64,000 bases of DNA from Anaerolineae bacterium. GTDB lineage: Bacteria > Chloroflexota > Anaerolineae > Aggregatilineales > Phototrophicaceae. The notes under the pieces are model-generated. The model was not told where the DNA came from, did not search any database, and worked only from the letters and a program-made list of their open reading frames with translations. The stretch lies in assembly GCA_013360465.1 (NCBI GenBank), contig JABWBO010000001.1, positions 1-64,000 on the forward strand. The letters run 5' to 3'. Positions 1-12,175 of the stretch are shown here, one piece after another (the stretch's first letter is position 1; every line of letters begins with the position of its first letter). The position numbers were made by a program, and so were the translations under genes.

Positions 1-270
1 CGGCGTGGGCGCTGCGCATCGTCACTGCGCGATTCACCGGCAGGACGCGGACGGCGTGGGCGCTGCGCATCGTCACTGCGCGATTCGCCGGCAGGACGCG
101 GACGGCGTGGGCGCTGCGCATCTTCACTGAGCGATTCACCGGCAGGACGCGGACGGCGTGGGCGCTGCGCATCGTCACTGCGCGATTCACCGGCAGGACG
201 CGGACGGCGTGGGCGCTGCGCATCGTCACTGCGCGATTCACCGGCAGGACGCGGACGGCGTGGGCGCGGT
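1..270 (-). repeat. 51-bp in-frame tandem repeat
   Basis: Five complete copies (starts at 1, 52, 103, 154 and 205) and a degenerate sixth from 256. Copies 1, 4 and 5 are identical, copy 2 has one change and copy 3 has two. The period is 17 codons, and read on the minus strand it continues the reading frame of the pseudouridine synthase that ends here. The encoded unit is PRPAGESRSDDAQRPRR. The copy 2 change is silent (Gly), while the copy 3 changes give Arg to Leu and Asp to Glu. The array reaches the window edge, so the true copy number is unknown. Confidence 0.93.
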
Positions 271-1124
271 GCATCCTCGTCAAGGTCCGTCTCGACCGGG
301 CGTGAGCGACGTATAGGGCGGACTGCTGCGTCGCTGCCTTCGAGTCGGGGACGTCCAAACGGGTGACTGCGCCGCGCAGCTTTCAGGCGACGGAGTTCTG
401 GCGCAGGCGTCATCAAAAGCTTAATATCGCTCGCGGTCAGTTCTTTCCACTCACCGGGGCGCAGTTCACCGAGCGACAGCAGTCCGATATGCGTGCGGAC
501 CAACTTGCGCACCTGATGACCCAGCTTCATGCCAACGCGGCGGATCTGACGTTTTTTGCCTTCGCTCATGATGATGCGCAGTGTCGAAAGGCGGTTATCG
601 CCCTGGATCAATGTGACGATACAAGGCGAGGTGTGTTCGTCTTCATCCAGGATGACCCCATTGCGCCATTTATCCAGCACATCGAGACCGGGCAGCCCAA
701 CGACTTCCACCTTGTAGGTTTTGCTGTGCTGGTAGCGCGGATGGGTGAGCCGCTGCGCCGCTGCGCCGTCGTTGGTCAGGACGATCAGCCCCTCGCTGTC
801 GGCGTCAAGCCGACCGATCGGGAAGAGGTTTTCCGACACATCAATCAGATCGTAGATGGTGGGACGCCGATCCCCTTGATGCGGTTCGCGCGTCGTCAGC
901 ACGTGCTTGGGTTTGTTGAGGGCGATGAAGATCTTCTTGCCGAGATCCAGCTTGAGACGCGCGCCATCGACGGTGATGACATCGATCTCAGGATCGGCTT
1001 TGTCGCCCAGGTGGGCTTTCTCTCCGTTGATGAAAACGCGCCCTCGTTCAATCAGTTCTTCCGCCGCCCGGCGCGAAGTCGCGGCGTTCGCCTGGGCGAG
1101 GATCTTTTGCAGCCTTATTTTCAC
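1..1124 (-). CDS. RsuA/RluB-family rRNA pseudouridine synthase, 3' end outside window
   Basis: The frame is open from a TAA at 1148 to the left edge, and the first usable start is GTG 1124. The N-terminus is an S4 RNA-binding domain (RLQKILAQANAATSRRAAEE, about residues 4-23, continuing to about 60). The catalytic domain has the family signature PIGRLDADSEGLIVLTNDG with the nucleophilic Asp in GRLD, followed by KTYKVEV and the GKKRQIRR motif. This family converts specific 16S or 23S rRNA uridines to pseudouridine. After the catalytic core comes an Arg/Pro-rich basic tail made of 17-residue repeats, reminiscent of the charged C-terminal tail of RluB. Which rRNA site is modified cannot be told from the sequence. 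The gene is divergent from the recombinase-like gene. Confidence 0.92.
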   Translation of the reverse strand, partial: MKIRLQKILAQANAATSRRAAEELIERGRVFINGEKAHLGDKADPEIDVITVDGARLKLDLGKKIFIALNKPKHVLTTREPHQGDRRPTIYDLIDVSENLFPIGRLDADSEGLIVLTNDGAAAQRLTHPRYQHSKTYKVEVVGLPGLDVLDKWRNGVILDEDEHTSPCIVTLIQGDNRLSTLRIIMSEGKKRQIRRVGMKLGHQVRKLVRTHIGLLSLGELRPGEWKELTASDIKLLMTPAPELRRLKAARRSHPFGRPRLEGSDAAVRPIRRSRPVETDLDEDAPRPRRPRPAGESRSDDAQRPRRPRPAGESRSDDAQRPRRPRPAGESLSEDAQRPRRPRPAGESRSDDAQRPRRPRPAGESRSDDAQRPR

Positions 1125-1160
1125 GATCTTGTTTGCAGTATCCTGTTATTCAGTTGGACG

Positions 1161-1189
1161 ATTATACAGGTTTCGTCGTTTTGCTTGAC
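1161..1189 (-). promoter_or_regulatory. Candidate promoter of the pseudouridine synthase gene
   Basis: A perfect TATAAT lies on the minus strand at 1166-1161, about 37 bases before the GTG start. No good -35 hexamer is seen at 16-18 bases, so only the -10 is well supported. Confidence 0.4.
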
Positions 1190-1214
1190 AGGGTAAAGAG
1201 GATTGTGCTACGGT
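1185..1214 (+). promoter_or_regulatory. Candidate promoter of the recombinase-like gene
   Basis: Perfect TTGACA at 1185-1190, 18-base spacer, weak -10 TACGGT at 1209-1214. The start codon follows at 1246 behind GAGGAA (1235-1240). Confidence 0.45.
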
Positions 1215-1245
1215 TGCCGCATCCGCTCGGTAATGAGGAATTGTG

Positions 1246-2187
1246 ATGTCCGATCAGCGCCAGCTGCCTTTGTTCGCGTCACAGCCGACTACTGTCGCTG
1301 ACCTGAGCATTCATACCCGGCTGGTCGACGCGATTCCGTTCTTTCAGGCACATCTGCACAGTCAGGGGAAAACTCAGCACACCATCGACGCCTTCACCGC
1401 CGATCTGGAACTCCTGACGGAGTATTATGGGGGTGCGCAGGACCTTGGCTGGTATACGACCAGCCGCCTCAACGATTTTCTGATCTGGATGGAAGAGAGA
1501 CGCGGTATTCCATGCAGCCGAAAAACCTACGCGCGCCGCGTGACGACGCTCAAAGTCTTGTTCCGGTGGCTGAAAGAGATCGAAGCAATCCCGTATGATC
1601 CGGCAACTGCGCTGCTCCAGCGTTCGGGACCCGCTCCGCTGGCGGTGATCCTGACCTCAGGTGAAACCGAGGCGGTGATGGCGTATGCGCGCGGATTTCG
1701 TTTCGGCGACAAACCCGACGCCCGTCCCGAACTACTGTTTCGTCTCATCCTGAGTACCGGCATCAAAAAAAACGAGGCGGTTCGCCTGGTCCCGGACGAT
1801 ATTCAGGCGGATGCGGCAGGTGGCTGGCAGGTATTCATCCGCCATGAGGGGGTGAAAGACCGCTACCGCGAGCGCTTTCTCCCGCTTGACAGCGCGATCC
1901 AGCCTGCGCTCGACGCCTACCTGTCGCAGTATTCGCCGCAGACCGGGCTTTTCACCTGCACCGCGCGCAACCTGGAGTACATCCTGGAAGATCTGGGCAA
2001 AGGTGCAGGGATTCCGAATAAAATCTCGTTCGAGATGCTGCGCTGGATGTACGGCGTGCGTGCATTCCTGGCAGAAGCGGACCCCAATACTATTCGCGAG
2101 CGCCTTGGTTTGAGCGAGATCAGCTGGCTGGAAACGTTCGGCAAGATCAAGCAGCTCGCCGTCAAGTATTATCCCGCCCGGCTTTGA
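1246..2187 (+). CDS. Tyrosine-recombinase-like protein lacking catalytic residues
   Basis: A 313-residue protein with the two-domain layout of XerC/XerD recombinases: a SAM-like core-binding domain (about 20-125) and a catalytic-like domain (about 140-310). The start is ATG 1246 with GAGGAA six bases upstream; an in-frame GTG at 1243 is less likely. In the usual TGLR box the first Arg is Lys (STGIKKNEAVRL). The HxLRH box reads EMLRW, so only the second Arg remains. LGH reads LGL, and the nucleophilic Tyr position appears to be Phe in SWLETFGKI. By established knowledge such a protein should not cleave DNA; a DNA-binding or architectural role is inference. It has no attachment sites or mobile-element neighbours. 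Confidence 0.75.
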   Translation: MSDQRQLPLFASQPTTVADLSIHTRLVDAIPFFQAHLHSQGKTQHTIDAFTADLELLTEYYGGAQDLGWYTTSRLNDFLIWMEERRGIPCSRKTYARRVTTLKVLFRWLKEIEAIPYDPATALLQRSGPAPLAVILTSGETEAVMAYARGFRFGDKPDARPELLFRLILSTGIKKNEAVRLVPDDIQADAAGGWQVFIRHEGVKDRYRERFLPLDSAIQPALDAYLSQYSPQTGLFTCTARNLEYILEDLGKGAGIPNKISFEMLRWMYGVRAFLAEADPNTIRERLGLSEISWLETFGKIKQLAVKYYPARL

Positions 2188-2203
2188 AGCGACTCGACCT
2201 CAT

Positions 2204-6128
<3,925 letters not shown>

Positions 6129-6131
6129 GAT

Positions 6132-7877
6132 TTACCCTCGTCGTTTCACCCAGTCCATGAACTGTTCCAGTGACCACGTGTTGATCACCTGCTGCGGTTC
6201 AATCCAGCCGCGCCGCGCGGTCATCACGCCGTAGCGCAGTAGGTCCATATTGTGGATGCTGTGAGCGTCGGAGTCGATTGCCAGTGGGATTCTCAACTGT
6301 GCCGCGCGCCTGGCGTAGCGCGCTTCCAGGTCGAGCCGCTCTGGGTTGGCGTTGATCTCCAGGGCGATGCCGGATGCCGCCGCCGCCTCGAAGACGGCGT
6401 CCATATCCAGGTCCCCCCCGTCGCGCTCCGGGATGAGCTGCCCGCGCGGGTGTCCGATCAGATCGACGTGAGGGTTGCGAATCGCACGGATCAGCCGCTC
6501 GGTGATCTGCTCGCGCGGCTGGCGCAGGCTGACGTGAAGCGAGGCGACGACGAAATCCATCTGCGCCAGCACTTCATCGGGAAAATCCAGGTCGCCATCC
6601 GCCTTGATCTCAACCTCGCTGCCGTGAAAGATGCGAAAACTGGGCGCGAACTCGGCATCGATCTGGCGGATTTCCTGCTGCTGCGCCATCAGGCGCTCAA
6701 TGCTGAGTCCGTTGGCAACGGCAGCGCTGCGTGAATGGTCGGTGATGACAATCCAGCGCCGTCCGCGCGCCTGTGCGGCGGCAGCCATTTCGCGGATCGT
6801 CGCTTTACCGTCACTCCATACGGTATGCATGTGTAGATCGGCGCGCAGATCGCTTAACTGAATGAGCGCCGGCAGCTTCCCCAGGCGGGCGGCTTCAATC
6901 TCTCCCTGATCTTCCCGGAGTTCAGGCGGAATCCAGGGCAGACCGATTCGCGCATAGACCTCTGCTTCGTTGGCGCAGAGGATTTCCTCGCCGACAGGCT
7001 CGCCAGAGTTATCGACCGGGGTCAGCGCGTGTTCGTTCAGGCTCAAGCCGTGTTCGAGGGCGATCTCGCGGATGCGAATATTGTGCGCCTGACTGCCGCT
7101 GAAATATTGCAGCGCCGTTCCCCAACGTTCTGGAGGCAGGATGCGCAGATCGACCTGCAAACCGTTTTGCAGCTCGACAGCGCTCTTGGTAGAGCCGTGC
7201 CCCAGCACGCGCGCGACGGACTCGTCAGCGACGAAAGCGTCCATGATCGGCTGCGGGTCACGGCTGGCGATCAGCAGATCGACATCGCCAATGGTCGGGC
7301 GCGCTCGGCGGATACTGCCGGCGATCTCTCCTTGGAGTGCGCCGCTGATCTGCATCAGCCTGGATAGGATGGTTTCGGCAGCGGGCAGGGCGACGCCCAA
7401 CGGCGTGCGCGTGTCTGAGGCGCGGCGCTTAAATGACTCGATACTCTCCAGGATTTTCGCCTCGGACTTGGCTCCCATGCCCGGCAGATCGCGCAGCTTG
7501 CCGGTACGAGCGGCAGTTTCCAGCGTCTCAATCGTGGTGATACCTGCGGCGTCCCAGAAGAGCTTGGCTTTTTTCGGTCCCACGCCGCTGACGCGCAGCA
7601 TATCGACGATGCCCGCGGGAATCTCTGCTGCCAGTTCGTTGTAGAACCGCAGCTCGCCGGTCTCCAGGATCTCGGTGATCTTTTCGGCGATGATCTTACC
7701 GACGTGGGGGATCATACCCAGTTCGTTCGACGCAGCCATCGCGCGCAAATCGCGAGGCTGCTCGCGGATCGCCTCCGCCGCGTTGCGGTATGCCATGATC
7801 CGGTGGATGATCTCCCCTTTGATCTGGAGCATGTCGGCGATACGGTCGAACAGGTCCGCGATCTCTCGATTCGTCAT
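6132..7877 (-). CDS. polX: DNA polymerase/3'-5' exonuclease PolX
   Basis: 581 residues. The N-terminal helix-hairpin-helix and 8-kDa-like regions (IPHVGKIIAEKITEI; VSGVGPKKAKLFWDAAGI) precede a family X polymerase core with the metal-binding Asp pair in IGDVDLLIAS. The C-terminal PHP domain (from about 345) carries LRADLHMHTVWSDG and WIVITDHSRS, the metal ligands of the exonuclease. Bacterial PolX fills small gaps in base excision repair. It is first in the operon with the SH3 protein, ligA and the methyltransferase; pairing with a ligase fits a repair role. Confidence 0.95.
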   Translation of the reverse strand: MTNREIADLFDRIADMLQIKGEIIHRIMAYRNAAEAIREQPRDLRAMAASNELGMIPHVGKIIAEKITEILETGELRFYNELAAEIPAGIVDMLRVSGVGPKKAKLFWDAAGITTIETLETAARTGKLRDLPGMGAKSEAKILESIESFKRRASDTRTPLGVALPAAETILSRLMQISGALQGEIAGSIRRARPTIGDVDLLIASRDPQPIMDAFVADESVARVLGHGSTKSAVELQNGLQVDLRILPPERWGTALQYFSGSQAHNIRIREIALEHGLSLNEHALTPVDNSGEPVGEEILCANEAEVYARIGLPWIPPELREDQGEIEAARLGKLPALIQLSDLRADLHMHTVWSDGKATIREMAAAAQARGRRWIVITDHSRSAAVANGLSIERLMAQQQEIRQIDAEFAPSFRIFHGSEVEIKADGDLDFPDEVLAQMDFVVASLHVSLRQPREQITERLIRAIRNPHVDLIGHPRGQLIPERDGGDLDMDAVFEAAAASGIALEINANPERLDLEARYARRAAQLRIPLAIDSDAHSIHNMDLLRYGVMTARRGWIEPQQVINTWSLEQFMDWVKRRG

Positions 7878-7920
7878 GGGGCGTCTTGCCTCTGCCTTAG
7901 AACGTCTGTGTCATGCAGAG

Positions 7921-7950
7921 AGTATAGCCGACATGCCCGGTCCGAATCAA
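7921..7950 (-). promoter_or_regulatory. Candidate polX operon promoter
   Basis: On the minus strand TTGATT (7950-7945), 18-base spacer, TATACT (7926-7921). It lies about 44 bases before the polX ATG and is back to back with the trp promoter. Confidence 0.6.
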
Positions 7951-7979
7951 TCGCCCGCCAAGGCATCTTGCGCAATCTC

Positions 7980-8008
7980 TTGACAGCACTTCGTTTTCCC
8001 GTTACGCT
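7980..8008 (+). promoter_or_regulatory. Candidate trp operon promoter
   Basis: Perfect TTGACA (7980-7985), 17-base spacer, TACGCT (8003-8008). Transcription would begin near 8015, just before the T-box structure. Confidence 0.6.
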
Positions 8009-8015
8009 AAGTGCG

Positions 8016-8315
8016 GACAACTGAGATCTGCAATGACGTTGACCTGGACGAGTACGTCTTCAAACGGTGTTTCAGAGAGCCGCCGGCAGCTGTGAAGGTG
8101 GTACACACGCGAAGACTGAATGGACCAGCGAGTCGCAGGCGCGAACGCATGATGCTATGCCAATAGCGCCTGCCGGGTTCGCCGCCGTTATCATGGCGAG
8201 GGTATCGGCAGTTTGTACTGCCCGTACTCGAAAGCGGCATCTCCCTTCGGGAAAGATGCAAACAAGGTGGCACCACGGGAACCCCACTCGTCCTTGAACG
8301 AGACGGGGTTTTTTT
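8016..8315 (+). promoter_or_regulatory. T-box riboswitch responding to tRNA-Trp
   Basis: This 477-base gap holds no gene but a T-box leader. Stem I is supported by pairing of GTCTTC (8056-8061) with GAAGAC (8111-8116) and CTGG (8044-8047) with CCAG (8125-8128). A UGG specifier (8121-8123) follows GAA. A stem-III-like hairpin occupies 8238-8260. The T-box AAGGTGGCACCACGGG is at 8264-8279. CAAGG (8263-8267) can pair with CCTTG (8292-8296) as antiterminator, leaving bulge UGGC (8268-8271), which is complementary to GCCA, the end of a tRNA with discriminator G as in bacterial tRNA-Trp. Uncharged tRNA-Trp should therefore prevent termination and switch on trpE. Minor features of stem I were not fully folded by eye. 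Confidence 0.93.
8282..8315 (+). terminator. T-box-controlled intrinsic terminator before trpE
   Basis: The stem pairs CCCC with GGGG and CTCGT with ACGAG around the loop CCTTGA, followed by seven Ts (8309-8315). The left arm and loop overlap the antiterminator pairing region, as required for a T-box switch. Confidence 0.92.
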
Positions 8316-8354
8316 GATCCTGTGCTGCAAGCCTAATCTAAGGAGGTCTCAGCG

Positions 8355-9869
8355 ATGGTTTCTGTGATGATGGCGGCGGGAACGACCGTACACCCCAGCC
8401 GGGAACAGGTGAACCGCCTGTTCGATCAGGGCGATCTGGTCCCGGTATACCGCACCCTGCTGGCAGACCTGGAGACGCCTGTCTCGGTCTACATCAAGCT
8501 GTCTCAGATGGGTGAGGTTTCGTTTCTGCTGGAAAGCGTCGAGGGTGGAGAGCAGGTCGGACGTTATTCGTTCTTGGGCGTGAACCCCAAGGGTGTGATC
8601 AGCGTGCGCGACGGAACCGTCACGCGCATGCTGCACGGTGAACAAACCACGCGCCCTCTGGATGCCGGCGAAGACCCGCTCAAGGTGATCGAATCGGAAT
8701 TCGGACGGGTGACGCCGGTGAAGGTCGAAGGACTGCCGCGCTTCATCGGTGGGGCGGTGGGCTTCGTCGCCTATGACTGCGTGCGTTACTTCGAACGCCT
8801 GCCGGCGACGGCGGTCGATGAGCTGGATGTGCCCGACGTGGCGTTCCTGCTCGTCGATACCCTGGTGATCTTTGATCACGCCAAGCATCAGCTGATCGTG
8901 CTGGCGAATGCTCATGACAAGGGAGATCGCGACGAAGCCTTCGACGACGCGGTGCGGCGTATCGATGCCATCACCGAAGCGCTGCGCCAGCCTCTCATCA
9001 TGCCGGCGGAACATGCCGAACCTGCCCATGATGAACTGAGTTCGAACATGACCCGCGCTCAATATGAAGCTGGAGTCGAGGCGGCAAAAGAATATATCGC
9101 CGCCGGTGATGCCTTTCAGATCGTGCTGTCGCAGCGGCTCAGCCGGCGCACTAACGCTTCCCCGCTGACTATCTACCGTGCCCTTCGGGCGACCAATCCC
9201 TCTCCCTATATGTTCTTCCTGCGGTTCAGCGAGGATTTTTCGCTGGTGGGCGCATCCCCGGAAATGATGGTGCGCCTGGAAGATGGCATTGCGACCACTC
9301 GCCCTATCGCAGGATCGCGACGGCGTGGCGCAAACGAATCGGAGGATGCTGCGCTGGAGGATGAACTTCTGGCGGACCCTAAAGAGCGCGCCGAACACGT
9401 CATGCTGGTCGATCTTGGGCGCAATGATCTGGGGCGGGTCTCTGAATATGGTTCCGTCAACGTCACGGACATGATGTACATCGAGCGCTATTCCCACATC
9501 ATGCACATCGTCAGCAATGTCCAGGGGGTGCTGCGCTCCGGCATGAATGCCTTCGACCTGCTGCGGGCGACCTTTCCCGCGGGAACGCTCAGCGGCGCTC
9601 CTAAGGTTCGGGCGATGCAGATCATCGAGGAGCTGGAAGGGACCCGGCGCGGAACCTATGGTGGTGCGGTAGGTTACTTCAGCTTTGATGGATCGATGGA
9701 TACCTGCATCACAATTCGATCCGCCCTCATTCGTGGTGGAAAGGTGTATATTCAGTCGGGTGCGGGCATCGTCGCAGACAGCGTCCCCGCCACTGAATAT
9801 GAAGAAACGCTCAGCAAAGCGCGGGCGATGGCGGTGACCGTTCAGCGCGCCGAGCAGGGACTTCCCTAA
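8355..9869 (+). CDS. trpE: Anthranilate synthase component I
   Basis: 504 residues. Converts chorismate plus ammonia (from TrpG) to anthranilate, the first step of tryptophan synthesis. The N-terminal domain carries the LLES motif (about 58-61), the usual tryptophan feedback site. The C-terminal chorismate-binding domain shows GDAFQIVLSQRL, SPEMMVRLEDG, RPIAGSRRRG, DLGRNDLGRVS, SGAPKVRAM and YGGAVGYFSFDG. The ATG follows AAGGAGG closely. It is first in the operon and directly behind the T-box terminator, so it is controlled both by tRNA-Trp charging and probably by product inhibition. Confidence 0.97.
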   Translation: MVSVMMAAGTTVHPSREQVNRLFDQGDLVPVYRTLLADLETPVSVYIKLSQMGEVSFLLESVEGGEQVGRYSFLGVNPKGVISVRDGTVTRMLHGEQTTRPLDAGEDPLKVIESEFGRVTPVKVEGLPRFIGGAVGFVAYDCVRYFERLPATAVDELDVPDVAFLLVDTLVIFDHAKHQLIVLANAHDKGDRDEAFDDAVRRIDAITEALRQPLIMPAEHAEPAHDELSSNMTRAQYEAGVEAAKEYIAAGDAFQIVLSQRLSRRTNASPLTIYRALRATNPSPYMFFLRFSEDFSLVGASPEMMVRLEDGIATTRPIAGSRRRGANESEDAALEDELLADPKERAEHVMLVDLGRNDLGRVSEYGSVNVTDMMYIERYSHIMHIVSNVQGVLRSGMNAFDLLRATFPAGTLSGAPKVRAMQIIEELEGTRRGTYGGAVGYFSFDGSMDTCITIRSALIRGGKVYIQSGAGIVADSVPATEYEETLSKARAMAVTVQRAEQGLP

Positions 9870-9898
9870 TCCACCATCACGTAGAAGGGGTACTTTCG

Positions 9899-10549
9899 AT
9901 GAACGTTCGGCGCATCATTTTTCTCCGTCCCGGCGAGACCGACTGGAACAAGCATGGGCGCTGGCAGGGTTGGGTTGCGGCGCCTCTCAACGCGCATGGG
10001 CGGCAGCAGGCTGCATCGCTGGCGAAATTCGTCCGCAATATCGGCATGGGCGCGCTCTATTCAAGCGATCTTCGCCGCGCCGTCGAAACCGCTGAGATGC
10101 TGGGACATCCGCTGGGCTGTGAGCCAATCCTGGACGCTCGGCTGCGCGAACGTAATATCGGCTTGTGGCAGGGGCTGACCATCCACGAGATGGTCACCTG
10201 GTACGCAGACGAGTATGCGACGATGTTGGGCGACATTGACGGTTTTCGCCCGCCGGGCGGCGAGTCGCGCAATGATGTGCGCAAGCGTGTCATGGAAGCC
10301 TTGGAAGATATCCTCAGCACATCCGTGATCGAGACTGTCGGCATCCTTTCGCACACGACGGCGATCAAGATCATGCTGGCGGCGCTGGTCCCCAGTTATG
10401 ACCCGCTTTACGTTGACCTGGATAACACCTCGGTGACGACCATCCATCGCAAGGAAGGCGTATGGGAACTCATCGCTGTGAACGATCAGATGCATCTCGA
10501 AGGATTAGACGCCCGTTCGGTGGGCGAAATTGAGGCGCACGAAAGATGA
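9899..10549 (+). CDS. Histidine-phosphatase-superfamily protein with RHG changed to RPG
   Basis: 216 residues with the fold of cofactor-dependent phosphoglycerate mutases. The N-terminal motif should be RHGET with the phosphorylated His, but here it reads FLRPGETDWN, so Pro (codon CCC) replaces the catalytic His. The other active-site positions remain: SSDLRRAVETA (Arg), LRERNIGLWQG (Glu) and LSHTTAIKI (second His). By known mechanism the enzyme should not form a phosphohistidine, so it may be a pseudoenzyme or bind a phospho-ligand. It lies between trpE and trpG and overlaps trpG by ATGA, hence co-translated with the trp genes. I see no assigned step in tryptophan synthesis for it. Confidence 0.82.
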   Translation: MNVRRIIFLRPGETDWNKHGRWQGWVAAPLNAHGRQQAASLAKFVRNIGMGALYSSDLRRAVETAEMLGHPLGCEPILDARLRERNIGLWQGLTIHEMVTWYADEYATMLGDIDGFRPPGGESRNDVRKRVMEALEDILSTSVIETVGILSHTTAIKIMLAALVPSYDPLYVDLDNTSVTTIHRKEGVWELIAVNDQMHLEGLDARSVGEIEAHER

Positions 10550-11127
10550 TCCTGGTGATCGACAACTACGACAGCTTCACCTATAACCTCGTCCAGCTGC
10601 TCGGCGCGATGGGGTCAGACATACAGATTCATCGAAACGACCAGATCACGGTTGAGGCGATCCGCGCGCTGAACCCCAGCCATATCGTCATCTCGCCTGG
10701 TCCGGGGGAGCCGGAAGACGCCGGCGTGTCGTTAGACGTGATTCGCACCTTCGGCGCTGCTACGCCGATCCTGGGAGTCTGCCTGGGACACCAAGCCATC
10801 GGGCGGGCGTACGGCGGAATCGTCCAGCGTGCGCCCCGTCTGATGCATGGCAAGACCAGCCCGATCTATCACGAGCGCGAGGGAATTTTTGCCGGCGTTC
10901 CCAGCCCGTTTGAGGCGACTCGCTATCACAGCCTGATCGTCGATGGAGCGACCCTGCCTGCCGATCTCCTGATCACGGCGCGCACTGCCGACGGTGAGGT
11001 CATGGGACTCCAGCACCACAGACACCCGGTTTTCGGTGTGCAGTTCCACCCGGAAAGCATCCTGACCGACTGCGGCGTCCAAATCTTGGGCAACTTCCTT
11101 CAGGTCGGCATCCCGGTCCCGGTATGA
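10546..11127 (+). CDS. trpG: Anthranilate synthase component II (glutamine amidotransferase)
   Basis: 193 residues, a class I glutamine amidotransferase. It begins VIDNYDSFTYNLVQ, and has an oxyanion PGPGEP segment, the nucleophilic Cys79 in GVCLGHQAIG, and the His168/Glu170 pair in VQFHPES. It releases ammonia from glutamine for TrpE. Such proteins may also serve PabB; no pabB is visible here. The start overlaps the upstream phosphatase-like gene (ATGA), and trpD starts right after the stop. Confidence 0.96.
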   Translation: MILVIDNYDSFTYNLVQLLGAMGSDIQIHRNDQITVEAIRALNPSHIVISPGPGEPEDAGVSLDVIRTFGAATPILGVCLGHQAIGRAYGGIVQRAPRLMHGKTSPIYHEREGIFAGVPSPFEATRYHSLIVDGATLPADLLITARTADGEVMGLQHHRHPVFGVQFHPESILTDCGVQILGNFLQVGIPVPV

Positions 11128-11128
11128 G

Positions 11129-12175
11129 ATGATGGACATTCAGAAAGCGATTGACGTACTGAGCCGCTTCGGGCATTTGCAGCATGAGGAAGCCGAGGCG
11201 GTGATGAACCAGATTATGAGCGGCGGGGCGACGGATGCGCAGATTGGCGCATATCTGATGGCGCTGCGCATGAAGGGCGAGACGCAGGAAGAGATCGTCG
11301 GCAGCGCGCGGGCGATGCGCGACAATGCCGAAAAAGTGCCGACCGGCTTCGATGGCGCAGATCTGCTGGACACCTGCGGTACAGGCGGCGACAAATCTGG
11401 GACGTTCAACATCAGCACCACCGTCGCATTCGTCGCCGCCGGAGCCGGGATGCGCGTCGCCAAACATGGCAACCGAGCCGCCTCCAGCAAGTGCGGCAGC
11501 GCGGATGTTCTGGGCGAACTGGGCGTCAGCCTCGACCTGATGCCGGACCAGGTTGGGCGCTGCATCGATGAGGTCGGGATTGGCTTCTTATTCGCGGCGA
11601 AGCTGCACCCGGCGATGAAACACGCCATCCAGCCTCGACGTCAGATCGCCGTTCGCACGATTTTCAACATCCTGGGACCGCTGACCAACCCGGCTGGCGC
11701 GCGCCGCCAGCTGATGGGCGTTTTTGCCGGCGATCTGACCCCGATGCTGGCGCATGTCCTCGCTGAACTGGGCACGCTTTCAGCGCTGGTGGTGAGCGGT
11801 TACGGCGGGCTGGACGAACTGACGACGACGGGCATCAACCAGATCAGCCATCTCAAGGATGGGGTGGTCAGGACTTATGACCTGGAACCGGAGTCGCTTG
11901 GGTTCAGGGGCGCGAATATTCATGAACTGCTCGGAGGCGATGCGCCGGTGAATGCGGCGATTCTGCGCGGCGTGCTGAGCGGTGAGATCCGCGACGCCAA
12001 GCGTGATGTCGTACTCCTCAATGCCGCTGCCGCCCTGATCGCTGGGGGTAAGGCGGATGATTTCTCAGAGGGCGTCGCGCTGGCAGCAGAGACGATTGAC
12101 GGCGGAGCGGCATTGCAAAAGGTGGAAGCGCTGATCGCCTGTTCGCGCAAGCTGGCGGCGGAGGGTGCGGCGTAA
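11129..12175 (+). CDS. trpD: Anthranilate phosphoribosyltransferase
   Basis: 348 residues. Transfers the phosphoribosyl group of PRPP to anthranilate. The PRPP-binding glycine-rich loop CGTGGDKSGTFNIST begins at about residue 83, and KHGNRAASSKCGSADVLG follows, with the metal-binding DELTTTG further down. ATG 11129 and ATG 11132 are adjacent; either is possible. Its stop overlaps the trpC start (TAATG). Confidence 0.96.
   Translation: MMDIQKAIDVLSRFGHLQHEEAEAVMNQIMSGGATDAQIGAYLMALRMKGETQEEIVGSARAMRDNAEKVPTGFDGADLLDTCGTGGDKSGTFNISTTVAFVAAGAGMRVAKHGNRAASSKCGSADVLGELGVSLDLMPDQVGRCIDEVGIGFLFAAKLHPAMKHAIQPRRQIAVRTIFNILGPLTNPAGARRQLMGVFAGDLTPMLAHVLAELGTLSALVVSGYGGLDELTTTGINQISHLKDGVVRTYDLEPESLGFRGANIHELLGGDAPVNAAILRGVLSGEIRDAKRDVVLLNAAAALIAGGKADDFSEGVALAAETIDGGAALQKVEALIACSRKLAAEGAA

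Noticed and set aside
1-270. CRISPR-like array
   Set aside because: The units are directly adjacent with no spacers and form an in-frame protein repeat.
363-1196. Long plus-strand open frame opposite the pseudouridine synthase
   Set aside because: The minus strand has clear RsuA-family motifs; the plus frame is a GC-driven shadow with no recognisable domain.
1246-2187. Integrase of a mobile element
   Set aside because: No attachment repeats, no tRNA target nearby and no accessory cargo; the active site is lost.
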